Shown: piece by piece, positions 45,425-54,233 of the stretch
How positions within the stretch are numbered: position 1 is the stretch's first letter
How the letters are laid out: the number at the start of each line of letters is the position of its first letter
Translations under genes and position numbers: made by a program
Source: Listeria costaricensis
Lineage (GTDB): Bacteria; Bacillota; Bacilli; Lactobacillales; Listeriaceae
DNA: 64,000 nucleotides
NCBI RefSeq assembly: GCF_900183385.1
Contig: NZ_FXUT01000001.1
Location: forward strand, 471,523-535,522
Direction of reading: 5' to 3'
The notes under the pieces: model-generated
The model's input: only the letters and a program-made list of their open reading frames with translations
Databases searched by the model: none
What the model was told of the DNA's origin: nothing

Positions 45425-47329
45425 TCAAGCGTCTTCTTTTTCATAGATCTCCAGCCGTTTTTTACTCTTCGGCAGGACTTGCTCGTTATCAAGCAACTCA
45501 ATCGTTTGCCCAGTCGCTTTTTCGATCACTTCGACGTTGCTTAGTTTGACGTTTGGATTCCACTTGCGTTCAGCCGCCTTCACTTCTCCGCCGCCAAGCG
45601 CTGTTTTCAGCATGGCAAGCGCACGAATTGCATCTTCTTCGCAAAGTGTATTGTTCGCAAGGATTTCATTTTCAATTCCCTGCTTCGATTTGTTGTTGTC
45701 GATCATATGCTTCATATATTTATTTCCAACAACAAGCGCACCCTGAACGGCAGAATAAGTGATTCCAACCACTTCCACATCCCGTTTCCCAATTTCTTCA
45801 ATATGAGAAGCAAAGTCGATATGGTTGTTACCAAAGCCTTCCGTCGTCACGATCGCGCCATCGATATCCATGGCTTCAACCAGCATACCGAGACGTTTCG
45901 ACACATAGAATTTTTCCGAATTGGCTTGCGGAGAGCCGACAAAGACAACGCCGACAAGGTCGATTTCTTCATCCTCCATCGCTCTTTTCACAAGCGGTTC
46001 CCGGAAATAATGACGCGAGCATTCCTTAGAAGCCGGTCCGATACATGTCAGCGCATGGATTCCGCCGTCAAGCACTTCTGTTGGTGCAAGCATAACTGGC
46101 AAGTTTCCAAGGTCGACGTTTGGTTTCGCGCCAAGTGTGCCGACTGGTTCAACTGGCATAATCAAATTATCATGCATCGCGCCTTGTCCCATGATTTCTT
46201 TGACAAGCAGGACGCGTTTATTGCCTTTACGGCGTTTTTGCACGATTTCTTCGGAGTTCGTACATGTCAGTCCTTCTGCTTCTTTTAGCGCCTTACGAAT
46301 TTCTTCTGTAATTACATCGGCTGCTTTATGCGCTGCAAGAGGGCCACTTCTTTCCATGTTCGTTCCGGCTTTGATCGTAGCCTGAATTTTGATAAAAGTT
46401 TCCCCTTTATCCGGTGCACCTGGACGATTCCACATGATATTGCGGTCCAGCTCACCTTCCGAGGAACCAAATTCTCCGATCTGTACGCCGTTTTCATCCG
46501 TTCCGGTCAAGACGATGATGACGCCGTCCAAGACACGAGTAATGCCGTGGCCGATTTCACCTTCTTCTTTTGTCGCGATCGGTTGAACATCCATGATCGT
46601 TTCACTATAAACGTCATAATGATCCGGTGTAATAATTTCCATATTCATATCTACTACAAGCTCTTCATGATCGGCTGCTTCTTTCAGTAAAGCTTCCTTA
46701 TCGCGCAGATAAAGCGTTGTGCCGCGGATTTCCGTCTGTTCGCCAAACGCCACTTCCTTGATTGCATAGTGGTTTTTGATCAGCTTGCGGACTTCTCTTT
46801 CTGCGCTTACCTCTTCTTCTGCTGGAGCTGCTACGTTTCCTGCTTCTGTACTTGCTACAGCTGGAATAGCTGCAACATTGGCTGCTTGGCCGATAGCCGG
46901 TGCAACAAGCGGGATTTCCAGTTCAATGCCTTTTCCTTCCGCGATGGAAAGTTTAAGTGTTTGACCGCCTGCAAAAGCGGCTCCTGTGACAGCAACTGGT
47001 GCAGCTTGACTAGCTGATTCTTCAGGCACTGGCGCTGCTTCCTCTTTTAAAGTAGCTGTTTCTTCTGAGCTTGTTAAATTAGCGCCCTCTAATACATCTG
47101 CTGTAAGTGGCACGAGTGCATCCATTGTTTTCGTCAACGTCGCACCGATAACCTCCTCGATTTTCAAATGATTATCAGGCATTGTGAGAAGACCAGAATC
47201 CTCTAAATCTGGGAATAAAACTGGGTCTTCTAGATTTTCAGGCTGAATGATGGTGCCTTTTTCAGTTCGGCAACATAAGACAGCGGGGTCTTTGGCATGG
47301 TCTTTTGCTGTTTCTGCAGTGATTGACAT
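45425..47329 (-). CDS. prdA: D-proline reductase proprotein PrdA
   Basis: A 634-residue proprotein that self-cleaves to give two chains, the downstream one carrying an N-terminal pyruvoyl group from Cys. The cleavage context GGIHALT-CIGPASKECSRHYFREPL places the processed Cys at residue 429 from the ATG at 47329 (AGGAGG site, eight-base spacing). Conserved blocks: EEGEIGHGITRVLDGVIIVLTGTD, GEFGSSEGELDRNIMWNRPGAP, VKEIMGQGAMHDNLIMPVEPVG. Residues 80-180 are an Ala/Glu/Pro-rich low-complexity linker. With PrdB it reduces D-proline to 5-aminovalerate. Confidence 0.95.
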   Translation of the reverse strand: MSITAETAKDHAKDPAVLCCRTEKGTIIQPENLEDPVLFPDLEDSGLLTMPDNHLKIEEVIGATLTKTMDALVPLTADVLEGANLTSSEETATLKEEAAPVPEESASQAAPVAVTGAAFAGGQTLKLSIAEGKGIELEIPLVAPAIGQAANVAAIPAVASTEAGNVAAPAEEEVSAEREVRKLIKNHYAIKEVAFGEQTEIRGTTLYLRDKEALLKEAADHEELVVDMNMEIITPDHYDVYSETIMDVQPIATKEEGEIGHGITRVLDGVIIVLTGTDENGVQIGEFGSSEGELDRNIMWNRPGAPDKGETFIKIQATIKAGTNMERSGPLAAHKAADVITEEIRKALKEAEGLTCTNSEEIVQKRRKGNKRVLLVKEIMGQGAMHDNLIMPVEPVGTLGAKPNVDLGNLPVMLAPTEVLDGGIHALTCIGPASKECSRHYFREPLVKRAMEDEEIDLVGVVFVGSPQANSEKFYVSKRLGMLVEAMDIDGAIVTTEGFGNNHIDFASHIEEIGKRDVEVVGITYSAVQGALVVGNKYMKHMIDNNKSKQGIENEILANNTLCEEDAIRALAMLKTALGGGEVKAAERKWNPNVKLSNVEVIEKATGQTIELLDNEQVLPKSKKRLEIYEKEDA

Positions 47330-47368
47330 CTGCAAAACCTCCTTTAGGATCGTTCTTTTTTGTCAAAA

Positions 47369-48655
47369 CTAATCGTCCGTTTCAAGTCGGCGATACAGCT
47401 TATGACCAGCCGCGCGTAAAACATGATCGGTACTGTGATAAACCGGAACTCCTAACCTAGGAGCTACACCCATAACGGTGTTCGTTCAATCCTGACACGT
47501 ACCGGTCAAAATAACTTCTGCGCCCTCTTTTTTCATTTTCAGGACTTTTTCAGCTTGTCCGGGGCAAATACCCGGCAGGCCACATCTGTATCTGCCGTCC
47601 ACTTCAACCATTCGTTTACAGCGTTCTGCTGCAACAACATCTGCACCCATATTATGAGCAATTTCTTCAAGTCGTTCCTTGCTGCCGCCGCATTCACAAA
47701 TCAAGATCCCAACTTTACGGTCCTCATTCGGATAGGGCATTGCCACTAAAATACCGCCAGTCGTTTTTGTGATCGTGGCATCTTCTGTACTGCTACGGCC
47801 AGTAAATGGACCGCCAATCACGATCTCCCCATGCGGTTCAATATAGCCACCAGCCAGGTTGATCAGTTCCTTGACGGGTAAACCAATCGGCTGATCAAGA
47901 AAAACAGTCTCGCCACCTTTCACGCGTCCGCCAACCGTCACATCTTTTTCAATAAACGGCTTACGGTCTTCAATCGCTTCTACAGCATGCTTAATCGTTT
48001 CCACATTGGAAACAATTGCATTTGCCGCACTTGGTAGCTGACCTGGTTCGAGCGTCACGCCCAACACTTCACGAATAATCACACGTTCATCACCCGACGG
48101 ATACATGTCAGGTAAATAGAAGAGCGTCATATTCGGTTCATTCTGGATCGCTTTTTCCAACATCATTGCCGCTTTTTTGTGCTTCGGCTTGATGGCAATC
48201 ACAGCATCTTTTGCTTGGGCGATTTCCCGCAAGTAGCGCATACCGCGAATCAATTTTTCCGGATGCTCTTCTAAAAAGCGGATATTATGGCCGAGCAGCG
48301 GTTCGCACTCAGCAGCATTGGCAATGACCGTGCCGCCTTTGACAGGTGTACGATATTTCACATATGTAGGAAAACCTGCACCACCTGCACCCACAAGCCC
48401 TGCTTCCTCTATTGCTTGAAGCATCGTTTCAGTTTCTGGAATTGGCTCGAATTGTGTTTCATGCAAATCGAGGGCTTCAATCTCAATAAACTGATCATTT
48501 AACGCCGTGACAATCCCGGAAGCGCTTGCATGGATATTAGCACCTAGCCCTGCTGGTTCAGCAATTCGCATACCGCGTTTTACCTCTGCCCCAAGTTCAA
48601 TAACTGGCTTGCAAGGAGCGCCTACATGTTGCTTTAATGGTATTTGAAGTTTCAT
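47369..48655 (-). CDS. prdC: PrdC, RnfC-like electron transfer selenoprotein (in-frame UGA = Sec390)
   Basis: A 428-residue protein if the TGA at 47486-47488 is read as Sec. Before it: RnfC-like glycine-rich flavin/NADH region AIEEAGLVGAGGAGFPTYVKY, FLEEHPEKLIRGMRYL, and a Cys-rich part ICECGGSKERLEEIAHNMG, RYRCGLPGICPGQAEKVL. The end is ...ILTGTCQD-U-TNTVMGVAPRLGVPVYHSTDHVLRAAGH..., stopping at TAG 47369. The 38 codons after UGA encode sequence that looks conserved, and a hairpin follows the UGA. It probably passes electrons from NADH to the PrdA/PrdB reductase. First gene of the operon. Confidence 0.93.
47449..47463 (-). promoter_or_regulatory. Candidate bacterial SECIS hairpin in prdC
   Basis: 22 bases after the UGA, CTCCTA-GGT-TAGGAG forms a perfect six-base-pair stem with a GGU loop, as expected for SelB recognition. 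Between it and the UGA, CACC-GTTATG-GGTG can form a second small stem. The prdB UGA is followed by a weaker GGCA...TGCC hairpin. Confidence 0.6.
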
Positions 48656-48721
48656 TCTTTTTCACCTCCTTTTTACTTTGTTCTAAATTTCACAATTACT
48701 AAGAAACAGGCTCACATAAAT

Positions 48722-48821
48722 AAAAAGTGTCCCATTTCAAATTCATAATATCACAAACTAAGTAAAATACAATGGAATCTAGAAGATGAACACTTTTGTA
48801 TAATAAAATCGGACACTAAAT
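48722..48821. promoter_or_regulatory. prd operon promoter region with GGACAC-type repeats
   Basis: Minus-strand promoter TTGTAT (48767-48772), 16-base spacer, TATTAT (48745-48750). Around it lie GGGACACTTTTT (minus, 48722-48733), TGAACACTTTTG (plus, 48787-48798) and CGGACACTAAAT (plus, 48810-48821). Two more copies flank the araC-type gene. The repeats are likely binding sites for that regulator. Confidence 0.5.
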
Positions 48822-48844
48822 TATTTACTATAAAAAAATTGGTA

Positions 48845-48873
48845 TTGACGCATTTTTTGGTTTGTGCTACTAT
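48845..48873 (+). promoter_or_regulatory. Promoter of selC
   Basis: TTGACG (48845-48850), 17-base spacer, TACTAT (48868-48873); transcription would begin at about the first tRNA base. Confidence 0.75.
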
Positions 48874-48879
48874 TCACTT

Positions 48880-48976
48880 GGGAGTGGCTGGGTTCTGGTG
48901 TTCCCTCTGGTCTTCAAAACCAGTATGAGGAGTTAAGAGCTTCTTGGGTGGGTTCGATTCCCACACATTCCCGCCA
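48880..48976 (+). tRNA. selC: tRNA-Sec (anticodon UCA)
   Basis: A 97-base tRNA with encoded CCA. The anticodon arm CTGGT-CTTCAAA-ACCAG gives anticodon UCA at the centre of the loop. A long variable arm (AGGAG-N7-CTTCT), T-arm GTGGG-TTCGATT-CCCAC and an eight-base 3' acceptor strand ACATTCCC with discriminator G and CCA fit the 8+5 architecture of bacterial tRNA-Sec; the eighth acceptor pair is a G-A mismatch in my folding. It is placed between the divergent prdC and araC-type genes, with its own promoter. Confidence 0.93.
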
Positions 48977-49068
48977 ATATCAAGCTTTTCAGGTGTTAGG
49001 TCTGGCAATTTTTACAGTTAAAAATTGGTCATGTACTAGCACCTTTTTCTTTTATTATTTCGTGTAAG

Positions 49069-49123
49069 CGGACACAAAAGTGGCTATTTCTCATGTGGTT
49101 ATTTCCCATGTAAAAAGTGCCCA
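49069..49123. promoter_or_regulatory. GGACAC-type repeats upstream of the araC-type gene
   Basis: CGGACACAAAAG (plus, 49069-49080) and TGGGCACTTTTT (minus, 49112-49123) match the motif around the prdC promoter. They sit 24-78 bases before the regulator's ATG, suggesting autoregulation. Confidence 0.5.
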
Positions 49124-49146
49124 ATATTCAGGAAGGAGTTTCCGAA

Positions 49147-50118
49147 ATGAGCAAAAGTTCTATTTTCCAGAAAACGAATATTTTCGAGACTTTGCAAGAC
49201 TATGATTGTTTTCTGACGGATGAATCGAAAATCAAGCAGCTCATCGAACGATTTAAACAGGATCAGTCCGAAATCAGCACGGCTCTCATCTGTCAAAATT
49301 CTGGCGGAGAGCTGACATACCGCGTTCCATTTGTCCGTATTCTCTATGTGCTTCAGGGTACCATTCGTATCACAATTGATGCCAAGCTGGTCGAATATTC
49401 TGCGGGTTGTTTTATTATCGCCAGCCCCGCCACCGAAATTTTTTACAGTGAATTGGAGGATGATACGGAAGTGATGACGCTTCTTTTTAAAAAAGACTTT
49501 TTCGATCTCGTCCTCGTCAACCAGCTAGCCGATTATCCACTTTTCTATGATTTCATTCATTACGTCATGACAGAAAAAGAGCAGAAAAGCAATTATTTCT
49601 TTTTTGCCTGTAAACCGGAAGATGATACACGTTATTTAGCACTTATACTATTAAAAGAAATTTTATCCCATACAAAAAACAGCCCTTACAAAGTAGTAAG
49701 AGCTGCCTTTCTATTACTCATCGCCGAGTTGGATCGACTAAAAGACACTAGTTTGATTTTAAAAGAATCTGTTGTCAGTTCCAATATGCTTGTTGGCGAA
49801 ATTTTAAAATACATACAATTGCACTATGATGTTGTCACGTTACAACACCTTTCGGATATTTTCGGCCTTCATCCCAATTATCTTTCCGGCTTGATTAAAG
49901 AAAACACTGGCAAACTATTCTCTCAGCATCTTGCCGAAGTGCGACTGGAAAAAGCCGTCTACTTACTTTTAAATACCAATCTTTCTATCAGTAAAATCAG
50001 CGAAATGCTTGGGTATATGGACAAAGGATACTTCTTCAAGCTCTTTAAAAAGCATTTTCAAATGTCCCCGCGCAAATATCGGCTGGCCTATCAGAAAAAT
50101 CAGCAACCACCTCAATAA
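49147..50118 (+). CDS. AraC family regulator, probable prd activator
   Basis: A 323-residue protein. The N-terminal ~150 residues form a cupin-like sensor ([47 protein letters not shown]). The C-terminal ~100 hold the AraC double helix-turn-helix ([83 protein letters not shown]). The ATG at 49147 has AGGAAGGAG upstream. It is divergent from the prd operon and takes the place of the sigma54-type PrdR of clostridia. Proline or a Stickland metabolite is the natural effector to suspect. Confidence 0.88.
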   Translation: MSKSSIFQKTNIFETLQDYDCFLTDESKIKQLIERFKQDQSEISTALICQNSGGELTYRVPFVRILYVLQGTIRITIDAKLVEYSAGCFIIASPATEIFYSELEDDTEVMTLLFKKDFFDLVLVNQLADYPLFYDFIHYVMTEKEQKSNYFFFACKPEDDTRYLALILLKEILSHTKNSPYKVVRAAFLLLIAELDRLKDTSLILKESVVSSNMLVGEILKYIQLHYDVVTLQHLSDIFGLHPNYLSGLIKENTGKLFSQHLAEVRLEKAVYLLLNTNLSISKISEMLGYMDKGYFFKLFKKHFQMSPRKYRLAYQKNQQPPQ

Positions 50119-51551
50119 GCTTTCGCCCAATGGACAATGTGTTTGGCCTCTTTGCCGCAATGCGGACAAGTTTTTCCAATAACCGGTTCCTGATTATCTT
50201 CAAAAGTCATGCATCTAGCGGTCGCGGTTGTTTCTTCTTTTACTTTTGCTTCACAGGCTGCATCACCGCACCAAGGCGTGATCGCAAAGCCGCCCTTTTC
50301 AATACGCGCATCAAACGTCGCCCGGTCTTCCATATACTCGGTTTTTTCTGCCGCGCGTACTTTGGCTGATTCAAACAAGTTATTTTGAATCGCATCCAGC
50401 AGTTCACTGATTTTTTCTTTCAGCCCGTCAAGTGGCGCAATAATTTTTTCACCTGTATCGCGTCGAACCAGCACAACTTGAGAAGCCGCAATATCACGCG
50501 GTCCAGCTTCAAGGCGAAGCGGAATGCCTTTCATTTCAGAATCATTGAATTTATAGCCTGGCATCTTATCGCTCTTATCAACTTTAACGCGCAAACCTTC
50601 TTTTTTCAGCATTTGATGCAGCTCATCTGCAAACTCCAGCACGCCCTCCTTGTTCTGAGCAATCGGTACGATCATCACCTGTGTTGGTGCAACACGTGGC
50701 GGCATAATCATTCCTCGATCATCGCCATGCACCATGATCAAAGCACCGATCGAGCGAGTCGTAATCGCCCAAGAAGTCTGATGGACAAATTGTTCACTGC
50801 CATCTTTCGCCTGGAATTTAATATCAAACGCTTTGGCAAAATGATCCCCTAAATGATGGCTCGTCGTAATTTGCAAGGCTTTTCCGTCATACATCAGCGT
50901 TTCATTTGTATATGTGATTTCAGCCCCTGCAAAACGTTCACTATCCGTCTTAATTCCCCCGACAACTGGAATGGCCAGAAGCTCTTCACACACCTCCTTA
51001 TACAAATCAAGCAAGCGCAAGGCTTCTTTATCAGCATCTTCAAAAGAATCGTGACAAGTGTGACCCTCCTGCCAGAAAAACTCCGTCGTCCGTAAAAATG
51101 GACGTGTGGTTTTCTCCCAACGCACAACACTCACCCACTGATTATAAAGCTTAGGTAAATCGCGATACGAATGGATAATATTTTGGAAATGCTCGGCAAA
51201 CATGACCTCCGAAGTTGGACGAACCGCTAGTCGTTCTGCCAGCTCACTATCACCGCCATGTGTGACCCACGCTACTTCCGGCGCAAACCCTTCCACATGT
51301 TCCGCTTCCTTCAGCAACAAATGCTCTGGAATCAAAAGCGGCATGGCGACATTTTCATGATCCATTTCCTTTAAACGAGTGTCTACATAATGCTGGATGT
51401 TTTCCCAAAGTGCGTAACCCGTTGGCCGAAGCACCATACATCCTTTTACACTTGAATAATCGGCCAGCTCTGCTTTTCGTACAATATCCGTATACCACTG
51501 GGCAAAATCCTCATCGCGATTCGTTATATCTTTTACAAATTCCTGTGCCAT
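50112..51551 (-). CDS. proS: Prolyl-tRNA synthetase, short type (ProS type 3)
   Basis: A 479-residue class II ProRS of the archaeal/eukaryote-like type, lacking the bacterial editing insertion. Motif 1 region [38 protein letters not shown], motif 2 [24 protein letters not shown], motif 3 in [22 protein letters not shown]. An anticodon-binding domain and a C-terminal zinc-binding tail ([48 protein letters not shown]) follow. It is probably a second ProRS besides a housekeeping one, controlled by the T-box upstream. Its 3' end overlaps the convergent araC-type gene by seven bases. Confidence 0.95.
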   Translation of the reverse strand: MAQEFVKDITNRDEDFAQWYTDIVRKAELADYSSVKGCMVLRPTGYALWENIQHYVDTRLKEMDHENVAMPLLIPEHLLLKEAEHVEGFAPEVAWVTHGGDSELAERLAVRPTSEVMFAEHFQNIIHSYRDLPKLYNQWVSVVRWEKTTRPFLRTTEFFWQEGHTCHDSFEDADKEALRLLDLYKEVCEELLAIPVVGGIKTDSERFAGAEITYTNETLMYDGKALQITTSHHLGDHFAKAFDIKFQAKDGSEQFVHQTSWAITTRSIGALIMVHGDDRGMIMPPRVAPTQVMIVPIAQNKEGVLEFADELHQMLKKEGLRVKVDKSDKMPGYKFNDSEMKGIPLRLEAGPRDIAASQVVLVRRDTGEKIIAPLDGLKEKISELLDAIQNNLFESAKVRAAEKTEYMEDRATFDARIEKGGFAITPWCGDAACEAKVKEETTATARCMTFEDNQEPVIGKTCPHCGKEAKHIVHWAKAY

Positions 51552-51564
51552 CTACTCCACCTCA

Positions 51565-51850
51565 TTCATATTATTGGAAGAATCAAAATTATATTTCTAG
51601 AAAAAGTTGTTGATAGAAATAAAAAAAGCATGGCTCAGACAGGGACCAAAAATTGGCGGTACCACCCTGTTTTAAAGCAATGCTTTACAACTCAACATGA
51701 TAACGGTCTAAACCGTGCAAATTTGCAAGAACTCTAGTCGGCAGGTTCAAGGGCTTCTTTACATGACGGCCTCTCAGCAAATGACCATCTCTCTGATAGG
51801 TAAAAAAGGAACCTCTACTAATCCGTATCATCGTTCGGATATTTAAATAT
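51565..51850 (-). promoter_or_regulatory. T-box riboswitch leader of proS (tRNA-Pro sensing)
   Basis: The minus-strand leader holds GGTGGTACCGC (51656-51666), an AGTAGAGG box in stem I, a GAGAGATGG...TGAGAGG distal part and a 3' side containing AAGCCCUUGAACC, where CCC or CCU fits a proline specifier. A terminator precedes a run of seven T (about 51626). Uncharged tRNA-Pro would turn on the synthetase when proline is being consumed. Confidence 0.88.
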
Positions 51851-51856
51851 AAGTTG

Positions 51857-51885
51857 ATTATAGCCGGGGAGTTTGCCTCTGTCAA
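51857..51885 (-). promoter_or_regulatory. Consensus promoter of the proS T-box transcript
   Basis: TTGACA (51880-51885), 17-base spacer, TATAAT (51857-51862): a perfect SigA consensus on the minus strand. Confidence 0.85.
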
Positions 51886-51986
51886 CCATTCAAAAAAGCC
51901 GCATTCTCCATATTCTGAAAAAAAGCCACCTTAAAATCGCCAAAAACTGTCAATCGACAACTTATATAAACGAAATCAACACTTCT

Positions 51987-52943
51987 TTAATCTTGGAAAA
52001 GTTTTTGATAAATTCGTTCTGCCACCACAATATCTAAAATCGCACTGCCCACCGTTTTAAATAATGTGATCTCCTCATCCGAATCACGAAATCTTTCTTT
52101 TTCAAGCAAAAGCGCGCCCAGCTCCACAAAATCATTCGTATGAACAACGTCTTGCGCAATCGCACTCAAAACGTCCCCTGCTTCAGCAAAAACACCCTCC
52201 GCCGTATCGATTGTCCGAACAGTCGACCGTGCAAATGCTTCGATTGGCAGCTCCTGCATGTCAGGCGTAAAAGCTCCCACACCATTGATATGCGTACCTG
52301 GAGTGAGCCATTTTCCGTCAAAAGTTGGCCGCTTACTAGTTGTGACCGTCGTAATAATATCCGCTTGTCGAACGGCCTGCTCAAGTGAAACAGCCGGCAC
52401 GATTTCCACGTCAAAACCCTGAAAAACCGACTGGCACTCTTGAACAAATGCTTGACAGCGCAGCGCATCCAGATCATACACCGCCACATGTTCCAACTGT
52501 CGCACCGTCAGCATCGCTTCAAGTTGTCGCATCGCCTGACCACCCGTCCCGATTAGTAACGCCGAACGAGCATCCTTTTTAGCCAAGCAATTCGTTGCAA
52601 GGCCTTGAACCGCACCCGTCCGCAGCTTCGTCAATGCCGTCCCCTCTAGTCGAGCCGCAAGCGTCCCCGTCGCCGTATCCAGCAAAAAAACATCCGCCGG
52701 CACTGCCGGAAGACCGTGCAAATGATTCTCAGGAAAAACGGAAACCACCTTGAAGCCGCCCATTCCGCCATTTTTCAAATAAGCAGGCATCAGTAGCGTC
52801 TCCCCCTTCGGAAATGAGAGCTTCTCGCGCAGCGGCACGACCGCCTCCCCAGCTGCATGTGCTTTTAGCGCATCTTCACATGCCAAAATCGCTTCCCTCA
52901 TAGAAAAATGCTGTTCAATTTGTTGTGCAGTAATTTCTTTCAT
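51987..52943 (-). CDS. Ornithine cyclodeaminase / mu-crystallin family protein
   Basis: A 318-residue member of the ornithine cyclodeaminase family. The Rossmann motif is ARSALLIGTGGQAMRQLEAML. Other features are VPLREKLSFPKGETLLMPAYLKNGG, EGTALTKLRTGAVQGLATNCLAKKD and a ligand-binding THINGVGAFTPDMQELP. Members convert L-ornithine to L-proline, or reduce pyrroline-2-carboxylate or related ketimines. The nearby proline racemase and reductase favour a proline-forming role. The ATG at 52943 has AGAGGAG upstream. It starts 70 bases after the retron reverse transcriptase and may be co-transcribed with it. Confidence 0.85.
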   Translation of the reverse strand: MKEITAQQIEQHFSMREAILACEDALKAHAAGEAVVPLREKLSFPKGETLLMPAYLKNGGMGGFKVVSVFPENHLHGLPAVPADVFLLDTATGTLAARLEGTALTKLRTGAVQGLATNCLAKKDARSALLIGTGGQAMRQLEAMLTVRQLEHVAVYDLDALRCQAFVQECQSVFQGFDVEIVPAVSLEQAVRQADIITTVTTSKRPTFDGKWLTPGTHINGVGAFTPDMQELPIEAFARSTVRTIDTAEGVFAEAGDVLSAIAQDVVHTNDFVELGALLLEKERFRDSDEEITLFKTVGSAILDIVVAERIYQKLFQD

Positions 52944-53013
52944 TTTCACGAGCTCCTCTCTCTCAAGCAAGTATATCTCGCATTATAACATAGAAAAACT
53001 CCCGCAGAAGTGG

Positions 53014-54015
53014 CTATTCTTCAAATGAAATCGCCAATTTCTGCAAGCGCCAATAGGCATCTTGAAAGCCCGCCGACTCAGGACAAATGGCACAAACAAA
53101 TTGCACCTTCCCAATCAACTTCCGTAAATACTGCTTTTCCGACAAGTCCGCCGCTACCTCTCCTTTTTCTTTTAAACAAGCCAAGTGACCCGTTAGACCA
53201 AACTTTTCTAAATAATAGATTTCCTGCCGCAACATACTTCGGTAACGTCTCGGAACCTGCGGATGCTGATTCACGACGACCCCAGTGACACACTGCCGCA
53301 TGCTTTGGTCGGTATACTTTGTTTTGGCAGGATGAAGATTAAGTTGCATCGCTTCCAAAAAATGTTCCACTTTTCGTTTGACAAGCGTTAAGTCTCCTTC
53401 ATTCGTTGAAAAAGTCAAATCATCCGAGTAGCGCGAATAGGCGATCTGCCGCTCCTTGCACCACTCACCGATATAATCATCAAACGGGCGCATGATCAGG
53501 TTGGAAATCAGCGCTGAAGTTGGGGCGCCCTGAGGCAGTGCATCATTCAAACAGCATAAATTAGTTAAAAGCATCCTAGTATTATCCGGAAATACGGTTT
53601 TAGGAAAAGCCGCTGCCATCACCATCGGAAAAGACAAACTATCAAAAAAATCCAATAAATCAAGCTGTAATAGCTGTTTTTTCCCAACGTGAGGAGTTGC
53701 ATTCGCCAAAATGCTGCCACCTTTTCGATAAGCCGTCGCAAAAGCTGATAATGTTCGCGTTTCAAGAAGAGATAAAATATTTTTCTGAATCATTTTGAGG
53801 AGCGGATCTGGTGCATGTAATGTTCGGAGTCCACCTGTTCGTTTTGGAATCTTTACGGTGAGATAATGCTGATTGATTGTTCGACTGACTGTATAAAGCA
53901 GGGCTATTTTTTCCTTATCTGACCATGCATCTCCGTATTGCCGTAGTAAATTCAAGTCCAGTAAAAAGGCTCGTTCTTCCTGCGCTGAGCAATTTTTCCA
54001 AAAATGCGAATTCAT
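53014..54015 (-). CDS. Retron-type reverse transcriptase
   Basis: A 333-residue RT. Domain motifs in order: IPKRTGGLRTLHAPDPLLKMIQKNIL (residues 56-81), QLDLLDFFDS (117-126, catalytic Asp), PQGAPTSALISN (161-172), YSRYSDDLTFS with the YSDD catalytic box (196-199), and VTGVVVN (243-249), the VTG signature of retron RTs. There is no maturase, endonuclease or nitrilase fusion; the last ~70 residues are a helical thumb. It starts 34 bases after an msr-msd-like RNA. It would copy the msd RNA to a branched msDNA. No toxin or effector domain is fused. Confidence 0.92.
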   Translation of the reverse strand: MNSHFWKNCSAQEERAFLLDLNLLRQYGDAWSDKEKIALLYTVSRTINQHYLTVKIPKRTGGLRTLHAPDPLLKMIQKNILSLLETRTLSAFATAYRKGGSILANATPHVGKKQLLQLDLLDFFDSLSFPMVMAAAFPKTVFPDNTRMLLTNLCCLNDALPQGAPTSALISNLIMRPFDDYIGEWCKERQIAYSRYSDDLTFSTNEGDLTLVKRKVEHFLEAMQLNLHPAKTKYTDQSMRQCVTGVVVNQHPQVPRRYRSMLRQEIYYLEKFGLTGHLACLKEKGEVAADLSEKQYLRKLIGKVQFVCAICPESAGFQDAYWRLQKLAISFEE

Positions 54016-54048
54016 TTCCCCACACTCTTTCTCGTCAAAATCAAAAAA

Positions 54049-54233
54049 GAAGAGATCCTACTAAAAAGCGAACCGTGAGTCGCGTCAAAGTACTCTAGCC
54101 GCTTGTCGGCGAACGCACATGCAGTGTGCGGTAGTACTTTAAAGCAGATCGCGGCTAACCGATAAAGAAACTTATCCGGTGGCGACTCGCCAACAGATCC
54201 AGAATGAATTCCGGTTTTTGCTAGGATCTCTTC
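54049..54233 (-). ncRNA. Retron msr-msd non-coding RNA
   Basis: A 185-nt minus-strand RNA bounded by a perfect inverted repeat: a1 GAAGAGATCCTA at the 5' end (54222-54233) and a2 TAGGATCTCTTC at the 3' end (54049-54060). The a1 repeat runs into TAGCAAAAA, giving the expected AGC with a candidate priming G. The msr part has small hairpins (CCGGAAT/ATTCTGG, GGCG-AGT-CGCC, ACCG-ATAA/TTAT-CGGT). The msd part has AAAGTACT (54133-54140) paired with AGTACTTT (54087-54094) enclosing CGCAC-N7-GTGCG. A TATAAT -10 box at 54247-54252 would start the RNA about seven bases before a1. The RT gene follows 33 bases later. Confidence 0.85.

Noticed and set aside
45537..47017. Several 60-190 codon plus-strand frames opposite prdA
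   Set aside because: They are antisense shadows of a strongly coding gene with no start signals.
47369..47488. PrdC ending at the UGA with an unrelated short frame after it
   Set aside because: The downstream 38 codons are in phase, start immediately after the UGA and read like conserved protein, and the sequence has no ribosome binding site of its own.
51685..51885. A 66-codon open frame on the minus strand upstream of proS
   Set aside because: It lies wholly in the T-box leader and its promoter, has no ribosome binding site, and the RNA-level signals explain the sequence.
53014..54015. RT as part of a group II intron or diversity-generating retroelement
   Set aside because: No maturase X domain, no intron domain V/VI-like RNA, no template/variable repeat pair; the VTG motif and a1/a2 repeats favour a retron.
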